A stretch of DNA of 14,112 nucleotides, from positions 1 to 14,112 of the forward strand of contig JAOXYB010034207.1 of the NCBI GenBank assembly GCA_028565635.1, in the 5' to 3' direction. The translations under genes were made by a program, and so were the position numbers. Position 1 is the stretch's first letter. Every line of letters begins with the position of its first letter. This DNA comes from Phoronis ovalis (lineage: Eukaryota > Phoronida > Phoronidae). The notes below the pieces were generated by a model that ran no database searches, was not told the DNA's origin, and saw only the letters and a program-made list of their open reading frames with translations. This document shows positions 1 to 7,736 of this stretch, one piece after another.

Positions 1-462
1 GTTACACAGTATGAGCAGAAAGGGGATGTGTATTTAAATTATACAGCAATATTAAAAGAATTTTATAATAATTGCTTTTGTTGTCCATGTTTTTTATAAT
101 AAGCATCTACTTCTCACCATGCAGCTGTAAACTTCACTAGGGCCAGTCTCTCCAACTGGCAGCATTCTTGGCTGGGGGTACACTCTCGGGGTTGTTTACA
201 ACTCACCGAATGTCTAGTTTGCATGTCTTTTTGATTTAAAGTATTGACATTATAATCCATAAATAAAAGAACTTTTATACTGGAATGGCATTGTTTCTGC
301 ATAATCACCGTATATAAAGTTTAGAGGCTCAAAAGTGTCAATAAAAAATGCAACTGTATTATATTCAGCACAACATTCAGTTATTATAGTTCAGTTTTAA
401 ATTCATTTCTGGTGGCAAAGGCTTTGAGAATTTCATTTGAATAAATAGTTGTTTCATTTCAG
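1..462 (+). other. Intron of the ING3-like gene (3' part)
   Basis: This AT-rich stretch ends in a pyrimidine-rich tract and an AG at 461-462, immediately before the PHD-finger exon. I looked on the + strand for the preceding PHD half-exon (a Cys-x-Cys motif followed by a GC motif) and did not find it, so the upstream exons lie outside the window. No repeat or RNA gene was recognised. The short open frame on the - strand at 114-308 has no family features. Confidence 0.7.
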
Positions 463-573
463 TGTCCTATAGAATGGTTTCATTATGGTTGTGTTGGGTT
501 GACACAAGCACCAAAGGGCAAGTGGTATTGTCCACAATGTACGGCAGCAATGAAGAGGCGTGGTAGAAAATGA
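463..573 (+). CDS. ING3: ING3-like protein, last coding exon (C-terminal half of the PHD finger)
   Basis: The exon encodes 36 residues and a TGA stop. It begins [13 protein letters not shown] and ends [14 protein letters not shown]. This is the second half of an ING-family PHD zinc finger (C4-H-C3): the fourth Cys, the His (FHYGC), the sixth Cys, and the final CPQC pair. The tail CTAAMKRRG is typical of ING3 rather than ING1/2/4/5. In known animals ING3 is a nuclear subunit of the TIP60/NuA4 histone acetyltransferase complex, and its PHD finger reads H3K4me3. The exon opens after a good acceptor (ttcatttcag) and starts in phase 0. The rest of the gene lies upstream of the window. The gene converges on the selenophosphate synthetase gene. 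ING3 identity is from recalled family sequence, with another ING paralog unlikely. Confidence 0.92.
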   Translation, partial: CPIEWFHYGCVGLTQAPKGKWYCPQCTAAMKRRGRK

Positions 574-1270
574 ATCTGTGATATAAACTTAATGTCAACG
601 TAAATACTCATATTACTTTCTCAATTTGTAACAATAATAGTAGAAATATATCTAAATATGTGCTGTGTTATGCTTTAGCCAACATGACATGAAAGTAAAC
701 TCATCTGTCAGTATTTGCTCCGTCTCATGTTGACATTAGCGGAGGCACACCTAGGCAAGCATTGGCAGGTAAGATTGCAAATTATAGTGCACTGTTAGAA
801 TGAGACTTGGAAATCTGCCTTCTCTACTAATTGTGCATTCAGCTTACAGTCTTAACTGTGTGCTTATGTTACACAATTTTTTAATTCCATTTGCCCAGTT
901 AACAAGATGGTGGTATATCTACTGCCACCTGTTGGCTAGTCTCATTACAGTCTGTACTGAGAAGTCGGCTTAAATAGTGGATTATATAAAGAGTGACATT
1001 TTCGTAAGTGTGCACTTCGTCTTGTTTGGATACACGTTATAACTTTGTGCACTATCAAAAGATGGAAAAATGTGAACCATCATTTGGTACTTGAAAAATT
1101 TCGTACATTGTGTCAGCTGGTTCTGCCTGAAGATGTTAGTTTATTTATGCATGCTTTATAAAACTTCTGTGGGTTATTAACACGTACAATGACATTAAAA
1201 GCTAAATATGAGCATGGTTAAAATCTCTTGTTAATATGCAAAACAAATAAATAAAATAGTGAATTTTGAT
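574..1270 (+). other. 3' UTR of the ING3-like gene
   Basis: The stretch from the TGA to the first strong poly(A) signals is non-coding and AT-rich, with no ORF of note. A 9-nt inverted repeat (AATGAGACT and AGTCTCATT, near 798 and 937) is the only local structure seen. An ATTAAA near 1194 could give a shorter end. The 3' boundary is inferred from the signals at 1246-1255. Confidence 0.6.
1246..1255 (+). terminator. Overlapping AATAAA poly(A) signals, ING3-like gene
   Basis: Two overlapping AATAAA hexamers (1246-1251 and 1250-1255) are followed by a T/G-rich stretch from about 1258. This is the usual arrangement for 3' end cleavage of a + strand transcript, predicted near 1270. Confidence 0.6.
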
Positions 1271-1275
1271 TTGTA

Positions 1276-1281
1276 TTTATT
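1276..1281 (-). terminator. AATAAA poly(A) signal, selenophosphate synthetase gene
   Basis: TTTATT on the + strand reads AATAAA on the - strand. It lies 258 nt downstream of the SECIS element, so a transcript ending here keeps the SECIS. A further AATAAA lies at 1140-1145 (- strand). The ING3 signals on the other strand are only 21-30 bp away. Confidence 0.55.
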
Positions 1282-1538
1282 ATATTTTTACTAGTTTACA
1301 TTTCAATGATTTGACAAATTTACATCGTATGGTATTTATAAAAGCGCATCAATCATTACTGAGGAAAATTCAAAACAAGGTTACACGGTCGTAAACTTTT
1401 GGTAGAAATTCATCATACATTTTTCCAACTATGAAGCTAAATTAGACAAATTCAAGATTTTTTAGATGCTCTGAAAGTATGCCAGTATTTTGTAGTCTAG
1501 CACACAGTGCATTTAAAGTATTGTAAAAACAACCAAAG

Positions 1539-1623
1539 TGTCTATAGTTCTGCGCGACATCTTCCCAATCTTTTCTCACAACGAGATTTAACGGATTGGG
1601 ATTCATAATCAAAACTTATGACA
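1539..1623 (-). promoter_or_regulatory. SECIS element (type II) in the selenophosphate synthetase 3' UTR
   Basis: Read on the - strand from 1623 to 1539. The lower helix pairs TGTC (1623-1620) with GACA (1542-1539) and AGTTTTG with CAGAACT, the two parts separated by a symmetric ATA/ATA bulge. The non-Watson-Crick core is ATGA (1606-1603) opposite AGAT (1562-1559). A perfect 8-bp helix II follows: TCCCAATC (1601-1594) with GATTGGGA (1570-1563). The apical part has AAA at 1589-1587, 13 nt after ATGA as in classic SECIS elements, then a 4-bp mini-helix TCTC/GAGA closing a GTTGT loop, which makes it type II. SECIS elements bind SBP2 and direct selenocysteine insertion at in-frame UGA. It lies about 656 nt past the stop codon of the gene whose UGA sits at the Sec site, so structure and context agree. 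Confidence 0.92.
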
Positions 1624-2169
1624 ATATTTGGTCACCTTTCCAATAAGTTAAACCCTTCTTTTTCCAAAAAAGACAAAGTTAATGGTAATAGTGTCTTAAT
1701 TTGCCCCAGTTCAATCTGAAGAGCTCAATTTCAGAGAACTAGGAACTGTGAAGAGACTATTTACATTATAAGCAGAAGAAAATAAGCAGAAATGTAAAGA
1801 AAACCGTGACCCCATTAGTTTTGTCTACAATATCAACTCGAGCTTCCACTGAAACAATACAAGTAATTTAACTGAGAAATAGTTATGGTAGAGCATAGAC
1901 ACATTGAAACTGACTCCTATATGTTTACTAAGGAGGCTATTACAAACTATCATTAAAACCTTCTCATTCTAATAGCTACATATTGCACTACTAAGAAATT
2001 AAAAATCAAAACCTATTTTAAATTAACTTTACTCACAAAAATTATTTACCTTAAAGCTGCAGTATTTATCTGACACAAAATTTACAGTAACAAAAACACA
2101 TTACATAATGTCTTTACATGTAGCTAGCACGCTCAAATTGTTTGACCGTACATAATTTTAGACATATTT

Positions 2170-2175
2170 TTTATT
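2170..2175 (-). terminator. Internal poly(A) signal between stop codon and SECIS
   Basis: AATAAA on the - strand lies 87 nt after the TAG stop and well before the SECIS. If used, it would give an mRNA without a SECIS. It is a hexamer match only, and in AT-rich DNA such matches arise by chance. Confidence 0.3.
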
Positions 2176-2261
2176 GAGTTGGCAAACATTCAGATTATAT
2201 GGTGTAAATTTACTAGTATCTTTTAGACTACGGGACTAGAATTAATCATGCTACAGCTCAT

Positions 2262-5200
2262 CTACCAAAGCTCTCCTTCTTTCTCTTTAGCAGGGACTTC
2301 AATTACTCGAGGTTTGTCAATGATACGTGCTGTTCTAGTGCCCTTTTCTACGATGCCTATAATCCATGCTTGGTAGCCTTCTTGCTTTTCAATATCTTTA
2401 CAAAAGGCGGCAGCCTGTTCACGAGGAAGAGCAACAAGAATACCACCTGAAAAAGAAATTTACGTTGTTATTTAATACTGAAATACAACAGACCAGTAAA
2501 CGTTAATATCTTCTTTAGTTTGCACATTTTTGCATGCAAGCATGTGCGCTTCTTGATGGGCCGATCAAACTTACAAGTAGGGAGGCAACTGTGTATTTTA
2601 ACCTTGTATGCAGTAATTATGGTGATACAACAAATTTACTTTTTAAAACCCCAGCCGTAAGACTGTATTACCAGAATAAATGATGATTAAAAAAAAATTT
2701 GATTATAAGACATTTACCTACGCTAGTATGCAGTAAATTAAAGATTTCAATATTTCTGTCTGAAGAGCCTGTAATGAATACCTACCTTAAAAGACCACAT
2801 TTAGTTCAACAGTGATCAGGAAATCAATAAACTCATTTTTTATTTAAATTTACTATGGCAACACACAGTACGATTCAGCCCAAAAAGCATACCTGATGTT
2901 TCAGCAGACGTTCCTTGTAAGAGTCCAAACAGATTACCACATGCTTTGCTAATTGCAGCCATTTTTGCAATAATGGGTAAGTTGTGAATAACAAAGCCAA
3001 CTTCATTTTTCTGTATCTTTGCTAAGTTATTAGCATGTCCCAATAAACCGAAGCCAGTCACATCTGTGGCACCATGTGCGTTGTATTTATGCATAAGTCG
3101 TGCAGCTGATAAAACATGAAAATATCAGAACTTTAATCCAAAAAGTATTATGAAATATTCATTAGGATATCTAACATTTACAGCTCCATCCTAGCTCAAA
3201 ATTATGTTTTGAAAATAGTCACCGTTATCTATTTCTAGTTAAGTTCATCCAATGCAATTAGTACTTGGAATAAATGAAAGCTATACAAGAGGTTATAGCA
3301 CTGCATCTTTCCATCTCACACTGTGACACTGTCAGTAGAATCCAAATGCTAACAGTATAAGAGAAATTTTGTTCAGTTGAGACATCACATCAAACAAACC
3401 TGGAAACAAGAGTCTGTTTTCATCCAGGCTGTAAGCTATCATGTCATGTGTGTTTAAAGAACAACATACTAGGATTAACTAACTCCCTGATATCTGGTAT
3501 CACACCAGTCTGAATAAATCCATCCATTGGTGTTCCATACCTTCTCAACTAACTTCTGGGCTTAACCATACTCAATTTTTGTTATATTCCTTCAATTTAA
3601 CAAGAGCGAAATAATTACGTCATTAATTGTTTGCCAACCGAGACAATCCTTTCTCTCTGCGTGATCCATCGTCCTGTACCACGTCTATTGTATCATTATT
3701 ACTCATTCTGAATAGGTATCATCGGGAAACTTGCTTTTTGCTGAGCGGATTATACATAAACTCTGGCAGCACAGCATGTGTGCGATCAACCCCTACCCGC
3801 TTAGTCCACTGTTATACCTATTATTTTAAGCTGCAATTTGATTTGTGTCAAGACTTTAGTAACACTTTATATAGAAATAAAGGGATTATCATTCTTCTAC
3901 TTTTCGAGATAATAAACGACTATGGTTAAGCCCAGACATTAGTTGAGAGGGTACGAAACATTAACGGATGGATTTATTCAGACTGGTATAACACTGACCA
4001 CGCTTTCAAATATTGAGTTACAATGTCTAGAGATATGAACAATTTTGCATAGCTTACCAACACAATTGAGACGTGCCATACTAAACATAGCTCTTTGGTA
4101 GGCCTTTCTGACTTCTTCCTCGCTCACCACCAATTTAATTCTATTCCATCTCTCGGGTTGGTCTAACCATTGGTAAGCATTAACAGCTACTTGGGTTCCC
4201 AGAGGTTTTGTCATCACCAATACATCACCCACAACTGCATTGTCAGGCCTAAAATATATAACAGTGACATTAAAGTGTTTTCAAGTTATTCGAATCAGTC
4301 CTTCTTCCTTACTCCACTTTTCTTTTTGTACACTAACTCTAGTAGTTTCTTCACTATCTCCAATATAATTCTGGATCCCATGTTTTCAAAAATTATTTAA
4401 AGTTTATCTTAAACAAATATGTTGTACATTGTTTTCCCCTCTTTGTAGAAATAACTTAAAGGTAAAACATAGTAATAATTCAATTTAATTTTATTTCCTT
4501 AGTAAGTGATAATCCCACTAAAAAATTGTAACAGCCATCTATTGTTATTAATGTTCAAAGTAATATGATAACTGTTGTTACTATTACATGGATATGTATA
4601 TCATAGATACCCATACATTTTTTTGCGAGTTAGTCCGAGGAATTTTATATGCACTGCTGTTGAAGAAATAGCAAAATAATGCAGTAATAAAACCGTGGTC
4701 AGAATTTTACTTCCTTGGAGATGCACATGATACCAAAAACTAAAAGCTTATGGGTTGTACACCTCTGACTTTGTATCAAGTTTTACACTAGAGGGCACTA
4801 GCTTACTGCATAAAACATGAGTTCTATCTCTTACATGATGAATTCATTAGGCTGGCATACAGATGTTGCTACACCACCTACTGTCATCCAAGGATTTAGA
4901 ACAGTCTGACCTCCATTAACCGAGGTTCCAGCTTCTTCTGCACAATCCTGCAAACAAACAAACAAACATTGTTTTATATTAAAATTTACAATTTTAACTT
5001 CATGAGTTTACCCTTAAAGTATGGTTGGTAATGAATGTGCACAAATTATGCAGTGCTGGCGTGGAAATTTTTCTTTCCTTTTGTGAGTTGAAGTCCTTTT
5101 AGTATAAATAGAATTTTTTTTCCAATAAATTGTGGTTAAATTTTAAGAAGTAGAGATTGCAATATTAAACTATCTTGTTTTTATGAGTAACCTGTTGTTA

Positions 5201-6694
5201 ACTGGAAATAAATAAGTTTAGTTAAATATTTCACACAAATTGTAATCCCAGAACATTGTTAATTACTCTACCTTAAAACCTCTCATTATTAGAGGTACAA
5301 CAACATCTCTTTCTTTTTCACCAATTTTAGTGCTGATACCCAGTAGCATTAACATATTGTCACATTCTGTAACTCCCATTGCATAAAGATCACTCAGGAC
5401 ATTAGCACATGCTATCTTACCCTGTAAACAAAATGATAATAGTGAACTTACTCCATAAAACACATTTTTGTTATCCAACTTCTTTCTTATAAATATGCAA
5501 AACGTTTTCTTAAATATAACAAAGAAAAATTGAACACATAATCTACCAACAAAAACAGCTGCAGAACAAGTCTTATTTCAGGTTATCAGAATATCAACAT
5601 AATTTAGTTTTAAATCTTCAAATTTTTAAAATGACTTGTTGATTTTTTCAAGCAGTTTTAAACATTTTTTATCAAAATACGACACAAAATATAATTTAAT
5701 AATGTAGGTTGTATTTAATAAAATGATTTCCTTTATTTCTGCTTAGTATATTTAACAGAAATAATCGGATCAAATAAGAAGTGCTCCAAATCACAGCGCA
5801 TGCTTACCATCATGTAGGGGTCGTCCACCAATGGGTAAAAGAAGTCAGTAGTCTGTACAAGAGACAATCCACCATGTCTTAAGGGAGTCACACAGGCATC
5901 CATTCCAATTCCTCGTGACAAAAAAAAAATAAATATACATTAGTGCACAAAATAACAGCATACAAGTTAGCAATTTCAATATTCATATTTTTAGTTAGCT
6001 GTTTTCATTTGGTGTAGAAACTATTTGTATATATGTTAAAAAGTAATTCTCTTAACTTTTGAACATTGCAAGTTTAAATGAAATAAATAATGAAGAGTAG
6101 TATTAGTTTTTCTGATTTTCTATCCAAAGGTTTATCAATCTTACAAAAACGACAAATTCGTTCATAGGACTGTGATTGACTGAATAAAAGAATAATTAAT
6201 CTGGTCACGTGATCAACCTATTTCAGAGGTTCTAAAAATCCGAGGAAGCCATCTTTACCAAAGGAGCTCGGAAAGGGCTATTTTTCAATGTTTAATAATT
6301 CAAATATGCAAGTCTAATTTCCCATTTGAATCAGTTTTAAATCATACACTCGTATTGAAGTAGTCGTGTGAACAGTAACACAGCAAATTTTGGGTTGAAT
6401 TAAACCCAACCGTTCCACAATATTTTGTTGAAATTCGACAGGTGTCCGTTCAGAGGCACAAAACAAGTCATGCCGGCGGAAGCAAAACTTACCAATGCGC
6501 GGTATCGGGGCCACATACTGAAAGTGCGATTGTTCCGTCTCTTGGTTACTGTCTTGTTGGAGTCCCTCAAGAAGTTTGAGCAGAACTTCTTGGGGGACTT
6601 TACACCCTCATCCTTTAAGATCAGAAAACTTTGTGAGACGGAAATTCGCATCTAACTCATGGGCCACCGGGTCAAACGGTCTTCTTAGCGACAT
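2262..6694 (-). CDS. SEPHS2: Selenophosphate synthetase, selenocysteine-containing (SPS2/SelD type), complete
   Basis: The enzyme makes selenophosphate, the Se donor for selenocysteine, from selenide and ATP in the cytosol. Seven exons: 6694-6493, 5911-5808, 5421-5272, 4947-4835, 4248-4058, 3105-2893, 2446-2262. All introns are GT-AG and all phases agree, giving 1158 nt and 385 residues. The ATG has A at -3, and an in-frame TAG lies 27 nt upstream. Residue 29 is UGA in KGUGCKVPQ, the catalytic Sec/Cys/Thr site, with Lys32 three residues on as in the family. Other family motifs are TTDFFYP (88-94) with [16 protein letters not shown] (108-118), GGQT (164-167), [15 protein letters not shown] (197-211), TDVTGFG (267-273) and [11 protein letters not shown]. 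The last resembles vertebrate SPS2 more than SPS1. Length is normal for animal SPS. Residue 163 is Asn where Thr is usual, and 251-255 reads NCVAA for the usual NRTAA. A hairpin just after the UGA and a 3' UTR SECIS support Sec decoding. Confidence 0.97.
2447..2892 (-). other. SPS intron 6
   Basis: A 446-nt phase 1 intron with a gtatgc donor and a ctttttcag acceptor. AT-rich, with nothing else recognised. Confidence 0.6.
3505..3986. mobile_element. Non-autonomous TIR DNA transposon (MITE-like) in SPS intron 5
   Basis: The left arm 3505-3570 and the reverse complement of the right arm 3921-3986 are both exactly 66 nt and agree at 58 of 66 positions without gaps. They start with an identical 21-nt block beginning CCAGTCTGAATAAATCC and end with CTGGGCTTAACCATA. 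Homology stops sharply at both inner ends. The interior of 350 bp has no transposase; the 100-codon open frame at 3627-3929 has no recognisable domain. The flanks TATCACA (3498-3504) and TATAACA (3987-3993) match at 6 of 7, a possible degraded target-site duplication. The superfamily is not assigned. The element lies wholly inside the 952-nt intron and does not disturb the splice sites. Confidence 0.85.
4249..4834 (-). other. SPS intron 4
   Basis: A 586-nt phase 2 intron between ATC-AT and G-CCT, with a gtaaga donor and a tattttag acceptor. It is AT-rich and no repeat, RNA gene or motif was recognised in it. The short + strand open frame at 4170-4400 overlaps exon 5 in antisense and has no family features. 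Confidence 0.6.
5912..6492 (-). other. SPS intron 1, with a CACGTG E-box
   Basis: Phase 1 GT-AG intron (gtaagt donor) next to the CpG-rich first exon. It contains GGTCACGTGATC (around 6203-6214), a CACGTG E-box in a CLEAR/USF-like context, and GCCATCTT (around 6248-6255), the reverse complement of the AAGATGGC core recognised by YY1. These are motif matches only. Nothing else was recognised. Confidence 0.4.
6561..6599 (-). promoter_or_regulatory. Selenocysteine recoding hairpin (SRE-like) just downstream of the UGA
   Basis: Read on the - strand, bases 6599-6584 pair with 6576-6561 around a 7-nt loop (CTGCTCA, 6583-6577). Fifteen of sixteen positions are Watson-Crick pairs, with one C-A mismatch (6593/6567). 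The stem starts 8 nt after the last base of the UGA and lies wholly in coding sequence (from K32-V33 to about L45). The position and strength match the Sec redefinition elements known from some selenoprotein mRNAs, in which a coding-region stem-loop stimulates UGA readthrough. The structure is seen in sequence and the function is inferred. Confidence 0.8.
6608..6610 (-). other. In-frame UGA selenocysteine codon (residue 29)
   Basis: The codon is TGA on the - strand, flanked by AAA GGA before and GGG TGT AAA after, so the peptide reads KGUGCK. The frame is open on both sides and conserved with SPS on both sides. Termination here would leave a 28-residue stub. The aligned residue is Sec in vertebrate SPS2, Cys in many bacterial SelD proteins and Thr in vertebrate SPS1. 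It provides the selenium/sulfur nucleophile of the mobile N-terminal loop. Confidence 0.95.
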
Positions 6695-6990
6695 AGTTGT
6701 CCGGCTGCTTGTTATCTCCTACAAATTCTTTCAAAAATATTTCCTTTAACTGCTAATAAAACGATTTCAGAAATAACTTTATCAAATAAAAGCTTAACTT
6801 AGCGAAAAATCGCGATAAATTCTAAGGTCTGCTGAGCCGCAATACAAAATGGAGAGACCTCCCTTCCAGACAAAGAAAGCGCGCTAATCAACATAAAGTC
6901 CCCGGATGTTCTATTGATTTCATGCTATGATTTTGCCGAACTCAGTGACGGCTCCCTTGCGAGGAGCAATCATTAATGAGGGGTTGGCGT

Positions 6991-7395
6991 TAAATGCCCA
7001 ATTGGAAACAAGTTTTAATTTGTATACATACAACTCTAAAATACCATGATTGCATATGATTACACTGGGTTTCTCATGGTTGTAAAAATTACTGATTTCA
7101 AAGTGTAAGATACATACTTTGCTCTAGGATATTTCCAGGGGCTATTAAATTTCCCCTGATTAGGATGTTATCTCAGTATTCATCAACTATTGCTCAAGGG
7201 AGACAAATTCAAAATACTTACGTTCTTCCCTGGACAGCCTTTCGATTTAATACACGAATTGATCAAGCATTTTTTAAATTTAAAGTAACATTTTTTTCCA
7301 TTTTGGAAAAAAAAATTATGTTGTGTTCATCATGAATGACATCAATGTGGACAGGTCAAGCCCAAAAATGTTAACTTCATATAATAATTTGTTAC
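6991..7395. other. Intergenic sequence upstream of SPS
   Basis: AT-rich, with no convincing coding exon or RNA gene on either strand. I looked for a second SPS first exon (an alternative GCKVPQ-coding segment, as an SPS isoform source) and did not see one here. Confidence 0.5.
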
Positions 7396-7736
7396 TGAAT
7401 ACACTTACCTTATCTACTACTACTGGTGCAAAAAGCATGCATTACTTACAAATCGTATAAAACAGTGCAAAATTGTTACCTAGTTGACAGCAGGAAATTG
7501 ATGTGGTGTAGTTAATGCTTTACAAACAATCTGATCCTATATATTTTAATGTTAAATATGTAGGATAAGACCATACACAAAGTGCCAGCTACAAGATGTC
7601 ATCTTGTAGCTGGCACTTTGTGTATGCTCTTATCTGATGTCAATTTCATGCCATCAACTATTGTTTATTTGGCACCATAAATAATGCATGCTTTTCATAG
7701 CAGCGTGATTTAGCATTAGACAAGGTAACTAATTCA
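7396..7736. repeat. Imperfect inverted-repeat element between RBM5/10 and SPS
   Basis: The left arm (from 7396) and the right arm (read back from 7736) share TGAAT, TTACCTT (7405-7411 / 7722-7728), TCTA, and a perfect 14-nt block AAAAGCATGCATTA (7431-7444 / 7682-7695), with gaps between blocks. This looks like a decayed terminal-inverted-repeat element of about 340 bp. It contains the separate 71-nt palindrome at 7564-7634, which is off centre. No coding sequence was recognised. Boundaries are approximate. Confidence 0.5.
7564..7634. repeat. Near-perfect 71-nt palindrome
   Basis: Bases 7564-7598 are the reverse complement of 7600-7634 at 34 of 35 positions. The single mismatch is C7571 against C7627, and one central base (T7599) separates the arms. 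It contains CAAAGTGCCAGCTACAAGATG-type sequence on both strands. A transcript from either strand would fold into a long hairpin with a minimal loop. Known miRNA hairpins have larger loops, so a MITE core, cruciform or siRNA source is more likely. Nothing further is shown by the sequence. Confidence 0.9.

Larger units (their letters stand above)
1282..2261 (-). other. 3' UTR of the selenophosphate synthetase gene
   Basis: Non-coding, AT-rich sequence between the TAG stop and the AATAAA at 1281-1276. Its recognised contents are the SECIS at 1539-1623 and an internal AATAAA at 2175-2170. No other conserved element or ORF was recognised. Confidence 0.75.
6440..6990 (-). promoter_or_regulatory. 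CpG-rich region over SPS exon 1 and its 5' flank (probable promoter)
   Basis: By eye there are about 27 CpG dinucleotides in roughly 550 bp, including ccggcgg, atcgcgat and agcgcgct, while most of the window is nearly free of CpG. The region covers the start codon (6694) and about 300 bp upstream. Such CpG clustering marks many animal housekeeping promoters. No clear TATA box or initiator was identified, and the transcription start is unknown. Confidence 0.5.

Noticed and set aside
3627-3929. 100-codon open frame inside the SPS intron 5 TIR element
   Set aside because: No transposase or other domain is recognisable. It lies between the inverted arms and looks like chance.
6608-6610. Reading the UGA as a true stop, making SPS a pseudogene
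   Set aside because: All other exons are intact with consistent phases, and a recoding hairpin and a SECIS are present.
6400-6651. 83-codon - strand open frame starting MRISVSQ
   Set aside because: It is a shifted frame of SPS exon 1. It is open only because the true frame contains the Sec UGA, and its peptide has no SPS motifs.
6425-6655. 76-codon open frame on the + strand over SPS exon 1
   Set aside because: It is the antisense shadow of the real Sec-containing exon. It has no family features, and the - strand frame shows clear SPS homology and splice sites.
7564-7634. A microRNA gene at the palindrome
   Set aside because: The arms meet at one base, leaving no proper terminal loop, and both strands are equivalent. 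No known miRNA sequence was recognised.
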